NCBI GenBank assembly: GCA_910589095.1
Contig: CAJUSN010000034.1
Span: forward strand, 1 to 18,450
From: an uncultured Muribaculaceae bacterium
GTDB taxonomy: Bacteria; Bacteroidota; Bacteroidia; Bacteroidales; Muribaculaceae
Reading direction: 5' to 3'
DNA: 18,450 nucleotides
In this document: piece after piece, positions 1 through 7,569 of the stretch
How positions within the stretch are numbered: position 1 is the stretch's first letter
Layout of the letters: each line of letters begins with the position of its first letter
Made by a program: the position numbers and the translations under genes
The notes under the pieces: model-generated
The model's input: only the letters and a program-made list of their open reading frames with translations
What the model was told of the DNA's origin: nothing
The model's database searches: none

Positions 1-434
1 GAAATTTCATACAAGTCAACGAACTCCTCGGCATTGACCACGATGCACGCACGGGAGCACTACACGCACTTCGCTCAGTGTTTCCAAACCGTCAATTCAC
101 GGTGCTTGCTCCTGCCGACGATTCAACGCGCCGACATCTACACTCCCGAGGGATGGGCAGGATTGTCAATGCGCTCAAAGCTCTTGACATTATTGCAGGG
201 GCAAATCCAAAATACAGCGCAACAATCCGCATAACCGACCCACTGCTTGAAGTTAACTCACACACCTACCGGCTGGAAAACGGTAGATGTAACATTGTTG
301 ACCATCCCTGTGAGAAACTTAACTTTGACGTAAGCATCGATGTGTTCACACGCATACTGTTCAGCGCACCATCAACCGGATCCATGCTCTCATTCCCCTC
401 TGAGCGAACCCATATAGCGCTAATGCCCCACTAA
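1..434 (+). CDS. GNAT-family N-acetyltransferase with SCP2-like C-terminal domain (5' partial)
   Basis: The reading frame is open from the left edge (first full codon at base 3) to TAA at 432-434, showing 143 residues of a protein whose start lies outside the window. The visible part begins with an acetyltransferase-like stretch (FIQVNELLGID, then VFPNRQFTVLAPADD) and passes into a region with the pattern of the sterol-carrier-like tail of Eis-type acetyltransferases: MGRIVNALKALDII, YSATIRITDPLL, YRLENGRCNIV and LNFDVSIDVFTRILF. In that family the N-terminal GNAT domains bind acetyl-CoA and the SCP2-like tail packs against them; the substrate of the Bacteroidota members is not established. 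The gene ends 28 bases before the stop codon of the oppositely oriented small ORF. The family call rests on recalled sequence pattern; the catalytic GNAT core is not in the window. Confidence 0.75.
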   Translation, partial: NFIQVNELLGIDHDARTGALHALRSVFPNRQFTVLAPADDSTRRHLHSRGMGRIVNALKALDIIAGANPKYSATIRITDPLLEVNSHTYRLENGRCNIVDHPCEKLNFDVSIDVFTRILFSAPSTGSMLSFPSERTHIALMPH

Positions 435-461
435 GCCAAAGTTTCCATCTCCGGCACCCTC

Positions 462-707
462 TCATGATTCTTTTTCCGAACCTCGGTCCGAATATTCGCC
501 TAATATATTGTAGCTGTCAATCCGGCAACAGTGCTCAACTGCCCAGTTATTTAATCCAATGATTTGGACTCCCTTGCAAGTCGTTGTTCCCGCAATTTCT
601 TGAATTGCGCGCGATATTCTTCCGGCTTCAGCGGCTGCTGCCTCCAAGAGGCTATTGAAGCCTTCTTTTTCGCTATTGTTTCCTGATGATATCTTGTCAT
701 GTTCCAT
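462..707 (-). CDS. Possible small hypothetical protein, 81 aa
   Basis: I do not recognise this product. The frame can be extended to a TTG at 725, but the first ATG is at 705-707 and gives 81 residues ending in TGA at 462-464. The protein starts MEHDKISSGN, has a helical-looking alanine/glutamate stretch (LLEAAAAEAGRISRAIQEIAG, about residues 20-40), then TTTCKGVQIIGL and a Cys-Cys pair (EHCC), and a charged tail. There is no signal peptide and no clear ribosome-binding site. It lies about 20 bases after a strong hairpin that follows tRNA-Arg on the same strand, so it would need its own promoter; none with the TAnnTTTG form is visible in the short gap. It may be a real small gene, a remnant, or a chance frame in an AT-richer spacer. 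Confidence 0.3.
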   Translation of the reverse strand: MEHDKISSGNNSEKEGFNSLLEAAAAEAGRISRAIQEIAGTTTCKGVQIIGLNNWAVEHCCRIDSYNILGEYSDRGSEKES

Positions 708-726
708 GCTTTTTATATGTAACAAC

Positions 727-756
727 TGAAGGCGGTGAATTTCTTCACCGCCTTCA
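727..756. terminator. Strong hairpin downstream of tRNA-Arg, probable terminator
   Basis: There is a perfect 13-bp inverted repeat with a 4-base loop (tgaaggcggtgaa, tttc, ttcaccgccttca). It begins 22 bases past the 3' end of the minus-strand tRNA gene. The flank is only moderately T-rich (AGTTGTTACAT on the minus strand), so termination is inferred from stem strength and position. The dyad could act on either strand. Confidence 0.6.
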
Positions 757-778
757 AAGCTTGTTGTTTGTTATGGAG

Positions 779-852
779 TGATCCGGATGCGACTCGAACG
801 CATGACCGTCTGCTTAGAAGGCAGATGCTCTATCCAGCTGAGCTACCGGACC
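779..852 (-). tRNA. tRNA-Arg (anticodon UCU)
   Basis: Read on the minus strand, a full cloverleaf can be drawn. The acceptor stem GGTCCGG/CCGGATC has 7 bp with one G-T pair, the D arm is GCTC...GAGC, the anticodon stem TCTGC/GCAGA encloses the loop CTTCTAA, and the T arm is ATGCG/CGCAT with loop TTCGAGT. The discriminator base is A and CCA is not encoded. The anticodon TCT (complement of 816-818) reads AGA. A consensus promoter lies 51 bases upstream of the mature 5' end and a strong hairpin follows the gene, so it looks like a single-gene transcription unit. Confidence 0.96.
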
Positions 853-903
853 AATATTACCAGAAACTTCCGCACGGACATCTCCGCGCAACGCGTTTCA
901 ACT

Positions 904-936
904 GCAAAGTTACGCTTTTTCGCGCACTCCGCCAAA
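904..936 (-). promoter_or_regulatory. Bacteroidota-type promoter for tRNA-Arg
   Basis: On the minus strand TTTG (933-936) is followed after 20 bases by TAACTTTGC (904-912), an exact match to the Bacteroidota -33/-7 consensus TTTG...TAnnTTTG. Transcription would start about 45 bases before the mature tRNA. It is the only promoter visible between dapA and the tRNA, so the tRNA probably does not depend on readthrough from dapA. Confidence 0.75.
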
Positions 937-1003
937 TGTTCATACTGTTTATGAGCGCAAATCTGCGCGATGCAAGTCCGAAGAGAGTCTCCCTTACCCC
1001 TTA

Positions 1004-1888
1004 TTAGCTGAGTGATTGGAGGAAATGCCGTATCTTCTCATCTGTGGCGAGACGAGTGGGCACCAGAGGCAACCGGAGTTCATTTTCAATCATCCCCATG
1101 TAATGAAGCACGCACTTCACCCCAGCGGGATTGCCATCAACGAAGAGCAAACGGAACAGGTCAGTGAAACGGTGATGGATGGTGCGAGCCCTATCATAAT
1201 CTCCGTCAATAGCCAAGCGGACCATGCGCGAAAATTCGCGCGGGAAAGCATTACCTATCACCGAAATAACACCAACCGCGCCCAAGGTGATGAGCGGGAA
1301 AGTTATCGCATCGTCGCCTGAGATCACTTGGAAATCCGTGCTCTTATGGTGGATAATGTCATCGACCTGCTGCATGTTGCCGGAAGCTTCCTTTATAGCG
1401 ACAATGTTGGGGAAATCGGCCGCAAGCCTCAAGGTGGTCTCGGCAGTCATGTTCACTCCTGTGCGTCCCGGCACGTTATAAAGCACAATGGGCAGCGGCG
1501 AAGCTTTAGCAATGGCTTCATAGTGGCGATATATGCCCTCTTGGGAAGGTTTGTTGTAATAAGGCACCACTGACAGAATGGCCGAATAAGCTGACAGATC
1601 GGTTGTTTGAAGCTCACGCACCACAGCAGCCGTGTTATTTCCTCCCACGCCACGCACCAACGGAACACGTCCTGCAACCTTGCGGGCTATGTACGAGCTC
1701 AGCTCCTCACGTTCATCAGGTTCAAGCGCGGGATTCTCCGATGTGGTTCCGAGGACCACCATGTAGGCCACCTCGTTGTCTATCTGATAGTCGATCAGCC
1801 GCGCAAGGGCGTCGTAATCAATTGATTTATCGTGTCGGAAAGGAGTAACCAAAGCCACTCCCATGCCGCTAAGGTCTATATGGGACAT
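1004..1888 (-). CDS. dapA: 4-hydroxy-tetrahydrodipicolinate synthase
   Basis: This cytosolic enzyme condenses pyruvate with aspartate-4-semialdehyde, the first committed step of lysine and diaminopimelate synthesis. The 294-residue product has the usual family length and TIM-barrel landmarks: GTTSEN at 47-52 (classically GTTGES), PYYNKP at 109-114, LYNVPGRTG at 136-144 with the catalytic tyrosine Y137 and the pyruvate-binding R142, and IKEASG at 165-170 with the Schiff-base lysine K166. I chose ATG at 1886-1888 because the protein then starts MSHIDLSGMGVALVTPF, normal for the family, with GGAA about 8 bases upstream. The longer frame to 1939 runs back through the promoter. dapA is divergent from trxA and uses the same precursor as the hom-met cluster further right. 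Confidence 0.96.
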   Translation of the reverse strand: MSHIDLSGMGVALVTPFRHDKSIDYDALARLIDYQIDNEVAYMVVLGTTSENPALEPDEREELSSYIARKVAGRVPLVRGVGGNNTAAVVRELQTTDLSAYSAILSVVPYYNKPSQEGIYRHYEAIAKASPLPIVLYNVPGRTGVNMTAETTLRLAADFPNIVAIKEASGNMQQVDDIIHHKSTDFQVISGDDAITFPLITLGAVGVISVIGNAFPREFSRMVRLAIDGDYDRARTIHHRFTDLFRLLFVDGNPAGVKCVLHYMGMIENELRLPLVPTRLATDEKIRHFLQSLS

Positions 1889-1907
1889 AATTCCAATGCT
1901 TTTTACT

Positions 1908-1940
1908 GCAAAATTAAGTGTTACGAACGAAATATGCAAA
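1908..1940 (-). promoter_or_regulatory. Bacteroidota-type promoter for dapA
   Basis: On the minus strand TTTG (1937-1940) and TAATTTTGC (1908-1916) are separated by 20 bases, an exact -33/-7 consensus match. The predicted transcript start leaves a leader of only about 15 bases before the chosen ATG. This supports the start at 1888 and excludes the longer frame. Confidence 0.75.
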
Positions 1941-2003
1941 CCATTTTGGCATGCGGTTTGTTATCTTCACGTAAAGAAATCATTAATTAAACAACATATT
2001 ATC

Positions 2004-2327
2004 ATGAGCGAATTTTCAGACATCATCAGAGATAAGAAACCCACATTGGTTGACTTCTACGCCACTTGGTGCGGACCTTGCAAAATGCAGGCCCCAATCC
2101 TTGATCAGGTGAAACAAACTGTTGGCGATGAAGCCAATATTTTGAAAATAGATGTTGACCGCAATCCCGAACTCGCGCAGCAGTATCGCGTACAGTCCAT
2201 CCCCACCCTCATCATGTTCGTTGAGGGCGAAGCCGTATGGCGTGGCTACGGTCTCCATCAAGCCGACCAGCTTGTGGCCAAAGTGAAAGAATTCCAAACA
2301 TTAAAAAGCGATATAGGAAAATTGTAG
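2004..2327 (+). CDS. trxA: Thioredoxin
   Basis: This is a small cytosolic disulfide reductase of 107 residues, the normal size of thioredoxin. The redox-active motif WCGPC is at residues 22-26, preceded by VDFYAT, and the cis-proline loop SIPT has P67; together these give a complete single thioredoxin fold. I chose ATG at 2004 because it gives the classic short N-terminus; an upstream in-frame ATG at 1863 lies inside dapA and would add residues unlike the family. The gene is divergent from dapA with 115 bases between the starts, and its transcript meets that of the convergent transporter at the hairpin 2365-2405. No convincing TAnnTTTG promoter was found on this strand upstream. Absence of a signal peptide argues for general cytosolic redox work rather than periplasmic thiol chemistry. 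Confidence 0.95.
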   Translation: MSEFSDIIRDKKPTLVDFYATWCGPCKMQAPILDQVKQTVGDEANILKIDVDRNPELAQQYRVQSIPTLIMFVEGEAVWRGYGLHQADQLVAKVKEFQTLKSDIGKL

Positions 2328-2364
2328 TGGCGCACTCCCGGATACGGGACACGCCACAAAAACA

Positions 2365-2405
2365 GCGAGCGGAGGCTTCATTATCGGGATGAAGCCTCCG
2401 CTTGC
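2365..2405. terminator. Bidirectional terminator between trxA and the transporter gene
   Basis: The core is a perfect 14-bp dyad (agcggaggcttcat at 2368-2381, atgaagcctccgct at 2389-2402) with a 7-base loop, extendable to 17 pairs with one G-T. It lies between two convergent stop codons. On the minus strand the stem is followed by TGTTTTTG, a good U-tract; on the plus strand by GTTTATCT. It therefore probably serves both genes. Confidence 0.85.
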
Positions 2406-2427
2406 GTTTATCTATGTTACAGTTTGA

Positions 2428-4086
2428 TCAGAGGAATGCCAGCACCAGGCCCTGCGCAGCAACCACACGTAGGAACATGGTAAGAGGATAGACCGTAGAG
2501 TAAGCCACGGCAGGCGCGTCGCTTCCTGTTGATCCGCCAGCGTAGGCCAAAGCGGGGGGATCGGTGTAGCCTCCGGAGAAGAGACCCATGATTGACAGGA
2601 AATTGATTTTGTAGATTCCACGGGCCACGCATCCCACGATCACCAGGGGAACAAATGTGATGATGAAACCCCAGATGACCCACCACATACCGGTGGAGTT
2701 GAACACTGTTTCGGCAAATCCGCCGCCTGAACTGATACCTACCGAAGCAAGGAACAGGCAGATGCCAAGCTCACGCATGAGGAGTGATGCGGATGAGGAT
2801 GTGTAGGTGACAAGCTTGAATTTATAACCGAAGCGGCTCAGAAGGATAGCCACAACAAGAGGTCCACCGGCCAATCCGAGCTTCATGCCGAAGCCAACGT
2901 TGATTGAACCAAGGATGATACCGAACAGGATTCCCACGAAAATGGTGATGAGATTGGGCTCGTTGAGACGCTTCATGGAGTTTCCGAGGCGTGAGGCCAA
3001 ACGGTCGATATCGTTAAGGTCGCCCACCACAGTGATACGGTCACCCATCTGAAGACGCAGCTGCGGCGATGCAAGCAGATCTACACCCGCACGGTTCACT
3101 CGGGTGCAGTTCAGCTGATAGGCCTGATGGAGGCGAAGCGAACCGAGGGCAACCCCGTTATACTCGGTCTTGGTTATGACAATTCGACGGGACACCACCT
3201 GGCTGGGCGTGGCTTCATCCCAGTCCATCTCAACCTCAGGACCGACAAGTGATTCGAAACGTGAGGCGTCACCTTCGGAAATCACGGTAAAGAGTTTGTC
3301 GCCCGCATGCACCTCGGTGGCCGAAGTAGGTATAATGATCTTCTGCTCCTTCAAAGAGTAAAGACGCGAAATGACAAAGTCACACTGGATAATGTCGTGA
3401 AGTTCACGCAAGGTTTTTCCCTCGATGAGAGGATTGGTCACCTCAACGGTTTCCATGTGAGGTGCTGAGTGAGTTGCAGCATATTCATCCTCAATGGCTT
3501 TGATTTCATCGGAAGTATTGATACGGAACACAGCTTTGATCAGAAACATGGCGCCGATAATACCGCACACACCCAGAGGATATGCTGCGGCATAACCCAT
3601 TGCCATGGTGTTGATTGCATCGACTGAATCGGCTGTTTGCTGAGCGGCCGCCAAACCGGGAGTATTGGTAACGGCACCCGACATGATACCCACCAGAGCC
3701 TCCATGGGAGCATGCTCAATATAGAAAATTGCCAGTACTATCACAACGTTGAGCGCTATGCCAAGCACAGCCAGTCCGTTGAGCAAAACGCCCCCCTTCT
3801 TGAATGAAGAAAAGAAACCGGGACCAACCTGCAAACCTATGGAGAAGATAAACAGAATGAGACCGAACTCACGAACGAACTTGAGCACCTCGGCATTGAC
3901 CACATAACCGAAGTGGCCCATAAGGATACCCACGAAGAGCACGAAAGTGACTCCCAGCGACACGCCCGCCACTTTCAGTTTCCCAAGATAGACACCCGCT
4001 GCAATCACAAACGAATAAAGCACCAAAGTGCTCGCAAGTGACTCATTTCCGGGTCCTACCAGATTTGTTAACCATGAAAAATCCAT
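2428..4086 (-). CDS. Putative transporter, aspartate:alanine exchanger (AsT)/YidE family
   Basis: This inner-membrane protein of 552 residues has the layout of the AsT/YidE-YbjL family. An N-terminal block of hydrophobic helices (about residues 20-190) is followed by two soluble RCK_C (TrkA-C)-like domains (about 213-283 and 295-372) and a C-terminal helix block (about 378-552). The two membrane halves look like an internal duplication: AVTNTPGLAAAQQ with AAAYPLGV near 138-173 resembles GGYTDPPALAYAGG with STVYPLTM near 505-537. Characterised members exchange aspartate for alanine; most Bacteroidota homologues are untested, so the substrate is unknown. RCK_C domains suggest control by a small ligand. 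The gene is monocistronic, with its own -7 element upstream and the strong terminator after it. Confidence 0.85.
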   Translation of the reverse strand: MDFSWLTNLVGPGNESLASTLVLYSFVIAAGVYLGKLKVAGVSLGVTFVLFVGILMGHFGYVVNAEVLKFVREFGLILFIFSIGLQVGPGFFSSFKKGGVLLNGLAVLGIALNVVIVLAIFYIEHAPMEALVGIMSGAVTNTPGLAAAQQTADSVDAINTMAMGYAAAYPLGVCGIIGAMFLIKAVFRINTSDEIKAIEDEYAATHSAPHMETVEVTNPLIEGKTLRELHDIIQCDFVISRLYSLKEQKIIIPTSATEVHAGDKLFTVISEGDASRFESLVGPEVEMDWDEATPSQVVSRRIVITKTEYNGVALGSLRLHQAYQLNCTRVNRAGVDLLASPQLRLQMGDRITVVGDLNDIDRLASRLGNSMKRLNEPNLITIFVGILFGIILGSINVGFGMKLGLAGGPLVVAILLSRFGYKFKLVTYTSSSASLLMRELGICLFLASVGISSGGGFAETVFNSTGMWWVIWGFIITFVPLVIVGCVARGIYKINFLSIMGLFSGGYTDPPALAYAGGSTGSDAPAVAYSTVYPLTMFLRVVAAQGLVLAFL

Positions 4087-4169
4087 GAATGAAACGATGA
4101 AAAATTATGTAATATTTATGTAAATAACCTGAATATCAGCATTATAATAACTCTCTCGCGAATTATTTT

Positions 4170-4178
4170 GCAAAGTTA
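4170..4178 (-). promoter_or_regulatory. -7 element (TAACTTTGC) for the transporter gene
   Basis: An exact TAnnTTTGC match on the minus strand lies 84 bases upstream of the transporter ATG, giving a leader of roughly 75 bases. No TTTG is found at the expected -33 distance, so only half of the promoter is supported. The 294-base divergent intergenic region (4087-4380) is AT-rich and holds this element and the tamL promoter; nothing else was seen in it. Confidence 0.5.
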
Positions 4179-4334
4179 CGGCTTTTTCCCCACATATCCA
4201 CTCATCCTTTTTGATTTTTCTTAACATTTTGCCATTTATGCGTGGCGCTTCATCCGAATGGCCACTTTTCGCTTATGTTTATCCAAACAGCCCATCCACC
4301 CCACCTATTATATAAACGTTTTGGGCGGAGGGGC

Positions 4335-4366
4335 TTTGATATTCGGCATTTCAGAGCTATCTTTGC
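4335..4366 (+). promoter_or_regulatory. Bacteroidota-type promoter for tamL
   Basis: TTTG (4335-4338), a 19-base spacer and TATCTTTGC (4358-4366) give an exact -33/-7 match. The transcript would start near 4371-4373, so in-frame ATGs upstream (from 4258) cannot be the start; the start must be at 4375, 4381 or 4396. Confidence 0.75.
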
Positions 4367-4380
4367 AGTCTGAAATGGAA

Positions 4381-6732
4381 ATGAAAGCCTCGGCCATGCG
4401 CATATTGTCGGCGTTGTTGGTCCTCATCGTTGCGTGGGGATGCAGCTCCACACGTCATGTCCCCGACGGCAGTCTTCTTCTCGACGAGGTAAAGGTTACC
4501 ATCACGGACACTGCCGATGTGCGCTCGGCCGAGCTGGTCAACTATCTCCGTCAGATGCCTAACCACAAGGTGCTCGGCTTCACAAAACTGCAATTGGGCA
4601 CCTACAACCTCTCGGGTAAGGACACCACAAAATGGTACAACCGCTGGCTGCGCCGCATGGGTCAGCCACCGGTTATTTTCAGCGAAGAGCTCACTGATGC
4701 GTCACTGCGGCAGCTGCAACTTGCCATGATCAACAAGGGATACATGGATGCCCGTGTCGAAGTTGACTCCGCCGTCCGTCGCGACAAGAAGAAGATAAGC
4801 CTTGATTACCGGATACATGCTGGTGAACCCCACCGGATAGCGTCAATGACTTACGATATCGCTGACAGCGCCGTGCGCCGTGCCGTGATGCGCGACAGTG
4901 CATTGCTCGCACTCACCCCCGGAAGTCCATTCGACCGCAATCTCCTTGACCAGGAGCGCTCCCTCATTGCCGACCGTCTTCGCAACCGAGGCTACTTTGC
5001 CTTTGCCAAAGATTTCATAACCTTTATCGCCGACACAGCAGAGAACTCGCTCGACGTTGACCTGACCATGGTGATAAACGCACCCGCCGCTCCGCACCCA
5101 ACCGGCAATCCGGACACCATCTCGCTGCACAAACGCTACTACATAAACCGAGTTATTTTCGTGGCTGAAGGAACGCAAGCCGGAGCCACACCATTGGACC
5201 GTATCACCGAGCCACTGGACACTGTGGCATACAAGGACATCACAGTGATCTATGCCGGCGACGACCACTATATCGCCCCATCCATTCTCCACGAAAAGTG
5301 CTTTCTCCAGCCGGGAATGCTTTACGCCGCCCGCACCGTTGACCGCACCTACGAAGCGCTCGCCCAGTTAGGCATTCTCAAGAGTATCAACGTGGAACTT
5401 GAGCCGCTTCCCGAAATTGACGGCAAGAACTATATCAACGCATATATCTATCTGACCCGAAACAAGAAACAGAATGTAAGTCTCGAAGTGGAGGGCACCA
5501 ACTCCGAAGGCGACCTTGGATTCGGCGTCGGGCTAAATTACCAACACCGCAACCTTGGCAACCGAAGCAACCTGCTCAGTACCAAGCTGCGAGTGAACTA
5601 CGAGAGTCTTTCGGGCAATCTTTCCGACCTTATCAACGACCGTTACACGGAATATGCAGGGGAAGTGGGCATAACCTTCCCCAAATTCATGTTCCCGTTC
5701 CTTTCACGCCGCTTCAAGCTGCGACAGAAGGCATCGACCGAGTTCGCCCTCTCGTTCAACTATCAGGAGCGTCCTGAATACACCCGAATCATAGCCGGCG
5801 CAGCATGGAAATACAAATGGAACTCGCGCGACAACCGCGAGCGCCGCACTCTTGACCTCATTGACGTGAACTACGTGTATCTCCCCGAAAGCACCATAAA
5901 TTTCATTGACTCCATAGCCCCCACCAATCCTCTGCTGCGCTATAGCTACGAGGACCACTTCATCATGCGCATTGGCTACTCCTATCAGCGCACCAACCGA
6001 CGCATTGCCACCCCAACCGGCATGGACCGCTATTCCATCCAGCGCCGAGTCTACAATCTGCGCGCATCAGTCGAGACAGCCGGAAACCTACTCTACGCCA
6101 TATCATCACTCTCCGGACAACACAGAAGCGACGGGGTGTACAAGGTGTTCGGAATCCAATATTCGCAATATGCCAAGGCCGAGTTCGACTATTCCGAAGT
6201 GCACAACTTCACCAACCGCCACTCCCTGGCCTTCCATGTGGGCGCAGGCATCGGTGTTCCATACGGCAATTCACGGGTTCTGCCTTTTGAAAAGCGCTTT
6301 TATGCCGGAGGCGCCAACGGCGTGCGAGGCTGGAGCGTGCGCACCCTCGGTCCAGGATCGTTCAACTCGCAGAATTCCGTGACAAGCTTCATTAACCAGT
6401 GTGGTGACATCCGCCTTGACCTGTCGCTTGAATACCGGGCAAAACTATTCTGGGTGTTCGAGGGCGCAGCCTTCGTTGATGCCGGCAACATCTGGACCAT
6501 TCACAATTACGAAAACCAACCCGGAGGTATGTTCCGGTTCAACACCTTCTGGAAGCAGATAGCTCTGGCCTACGGCATTGGGCTCCGCATGGATTTCACC
6601 TACTTTCTGCTCCGTTTCGACCTTGGCGTGAAAGCCTACAATCCTGCCCAAGACCAAACCCGATGGCCCCTCTTCCACCCGCGCTGGGGACGCGACACCG
6701 CATTCCATTTCGCCGTGGGCTATCCTTTCTGA
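4381..6732 (+). CDS. tamL: TamL, lipidated BamA/TamA-family outer-membrane protein
   Basis: This is an Omp85-superfamily protein of 783 residues. It has a short signal sequence with a lipobox-like end (VAWGC, Cys21) and the opening CSSTRHVPDGSLLL that I recall as typical of TamL, the lipoprotein variant of TamA in Bacteroidota. Periplasmic POTRA-like repeats fill about residues 30-400 and an outer-membrane beta-barrel the rest. The conserved Omp85 loop motif appears as VRGW (648-651), and the chain ends GYPF with a terminal aromatic. The family works in outer-membrane assembly, with TamB as the usual partner; no tamB is in this window. Three ATGs (4375, 4381, 4396) are possible. I prefer 4381 as a compromise between the transcript start and signal-peptide form; 4396 is almost as good. 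The Trp at -2 of the lipobox is unusual. Confidence 0.85.
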   Translation: MKASAMRILSALLVLIVAWGCSSTRHVPDGSLLLDEVKVTITDTADVRSAELVNYLRQMPNHKVLGFTKLQLGTYNLSGKDTTKWYNRWLRRMGQPPVIFSEELTDASLRQLQLAMINKGYMDARVEVDSAVRRDKKKISLDYRIHAGEPHRIASMTYDIADSAVRRAVMRDSALLALTPGSPFDRNLLDQERSLIADRLRNRGYFAFAKDFITFIADTAENSLDVDLTMVINAPAAPHPTGNPDTISLHKRYYINRVIFVAEGTQAGATPLDRITEPLDTVAYKDITVIYAGDDHYIAPSILHEKCFLQPGMLYAARTVDRTYEALAQLGILKSINVELEPLPEIDGKNYINAYIYLTRNKKQNVSLEVEGTNSEGDLGFGVGLNYQHRNLGNRSNLLSTKLRVNYESLSGNLSDLINDRYTEYAGEVGITFPKFMFPFLSRRFKLRQKASTEFALSFNYQERPEYTRIIAGAAWKYKWNSRDNRERRTLDLIDVNYVYLPESTINFIDSIAPTNPLLRYSYEDHFIMRIGYSYQRTNRRIATPTGMDRYSIQRRVYNLRASVETAGNLLYAISSLSGQHRSDGVYKVFGIQYSQYAKAEFDYSEVHNFTNRHSLAFHVGAGIGVPYGNSRVLPFEKRFYAGGANGVRGWSVRTLGPGSFNSQNSVTSFINQCGDIRLDLSLEYRAKLFWVFEGAAFVDAGNIWTIHNYENQPGGMFRFNTFWKQIALAYGIGLRMDFTYFLLRFDLGVKAYNPAQDQTRWPLFHPRWGRDTAFHFAVGYPF

Positions 6733-6789
6733 CATCCCGATTGTTATTATAGACATCATTACAACATCTCATAACATCTTCAACCCACC

Positions 6790-7461
6790 ATGCTCGTTAT
6801 CTTCGACCTCGACGGAACACTCCTCAACACCATAGCCGACCTGGCGGCTGCAGCCAATTACGCGCTTGAAATGACCGGCTACCCCACGCATGCCCCCGAA
6901 GCTTATCCATACTTCGTTGGCAACGGTGTGCGACGGCTGCTCGAGCGTGTGCTTCCGGAGGACGCACGCACCCCTGAAACAGTGGATGTGATGATGGGAC
7001 ATTTCCGCCACTATTACGAAAACCACATGACCGACCTCACCACACCCTATCCCGGAATTGAAAAACTGCTTCATGACCTGCGGCAGGAGGATGTGAAAGT
7101 GGCAGTGGCATCAAATAAATACCAACTTGCAGTTGAACGTCTTATCCATCACTTTTTCCCCTCGGTGGAATGGGCGGCTATAGAAGGACAGAAAGAGGGA
7201 GTACCGGTGAAACCTGACCCCTCAATTGTGTTCGAAATCCTTTCGAAGTGTCCCACACCCAAAGCCGAGGTGCTCTACGTGGGCGATTCAGGTGTGGACA
7301 TGGACACAGCCCATCGCGCCGGAATCACTTCGGTGGGCGTCACCTGGGGATTCCGCCCCGTTCATGAACTTACAGAACACTATGCCGACACTATAGCGCA
7401 TAAACCTGAACGCATTCTGGAAGTGCTTCACGAGCAGCGGGACATAATCGGTCCACGCTGA
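6790..7461 (+). CDS. gph: HAD-family phosphatase, phosphoglycolate-phosphatase type
   Basis: This is a cytosolic haloacid-dehalogenase-superfamily phosphatase of 223 residues. All four motifs are present: DLDGT with nucleophile D6 and acid/base D8, ASNK with S108, the motif III lysine K141 in VKPDP, and GDSGVD with D166 and D170. The helical cap between residues about 15 and 85 is of the size seen in Gph/PhnX-like (C1) members. These enzymes typically remove phosphate from 2-phosphoglycolate formed in DNA repair, but substrates vary widely and the gene symbol is only a best match. It follows tamL on the same strand after 57 bases with no hairpin between them, so the two are probably co-transcribed. 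The ATG is the first in frame and starts directly before the motif I strand. Confidence 0.85.
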   Translation: MLVIFDLDGTLLNTIADLAAAANYALEMTGYPTHAPEAYPYFVGNGVRRLLERVLPEDARTPETVDVMMGHFRHYYENHMTDLTTPYPGIEKLLHDLRQEDVKVAVASNKYQLAVERLIHHFFPSVEWAAIEGQKEGVPVKPDPSIVFEILSKCPTPKAEVLYVGDSGVDMDTAHRAGITSVGVTWGFRPVHELTEHYADTIAHKPERILEVLHEQRDIIGPR

Positions 7462-7496
7462 ACTCACTGCCGTAACTCTGCCCTCACCCATGTAAT

Positions 7497-7520
7497 TGCA
7501 CATTTCACAAAAAATGTGCA
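7497..7520 (+). other. Hairpin in the gph-spt spacer
   Basis: A perfect 9-bp dyad (tgcacattt at 7497-7505, aaatgtgca at 7512-7520) with a 6-base loop lies 35 bases after the gph stop codon. It is followed by A's rather than T's on the plus strand, so it is not a classical terminator; it may end the tamL-gph message or be an operator near the spt promoter. The 183-base spacer also holds the -7 element at 7561. Confidence 0.4.
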
Positions 7521-7560
7521 GAAAAATTGCAGATTTAACCATTTTCTCCAAAAAAATATT

Positions 7561-7569
7561 TAAATTTGC
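7561..7569 (+). promoter_or_regulatory. -7 element (TAAATTTGC) for spt
   Basis: This is an exact TAnnTTTGC match. The expected -33 TTTG is missing; only T-rich sequence lies upstream. The transcript would have a leader of about 70 bases before the ATG at 7645. The element makes the longer frame starting at 7585 possible but unnecessary. Confidence 0.5.

Noticed and set aside
735..1007. 90-residue plus-strand frame over the tRNA gene
   Set aside because: It is read through the antisense of tRNA-Arg and its promoter; the peptide part DPDATRTHDRLLRRQ is the usual artefact of translating a tRNA complement.
1863..2003. N-terminal extension of thioredoxin to an ATG at 1863
   Set aside because: It would start inside dapA and cross the dapA promoter; the added residues do not fit thioredoxin.
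4258..4380. N-terminal extension of TamL to an ATG at 4258
   Set aside because: The extension runs across a full -33/-7 promoter whose transcript starts near 4371, and it would bury the lipoprotein signal peptide.
4843..5292. 149-residue minus-strand frame inside tamL
   Set aside because: It is antisense to a well-supported coding region, with low-complexity Val/Gly composition typical of a shadow frame.
6733..6789. Recurring acatc units between tamL and gph
   Set aside because: Three loose copies in an AT-rich 57-base spacer, too short and irregular to call a repeat array or regulatory element.
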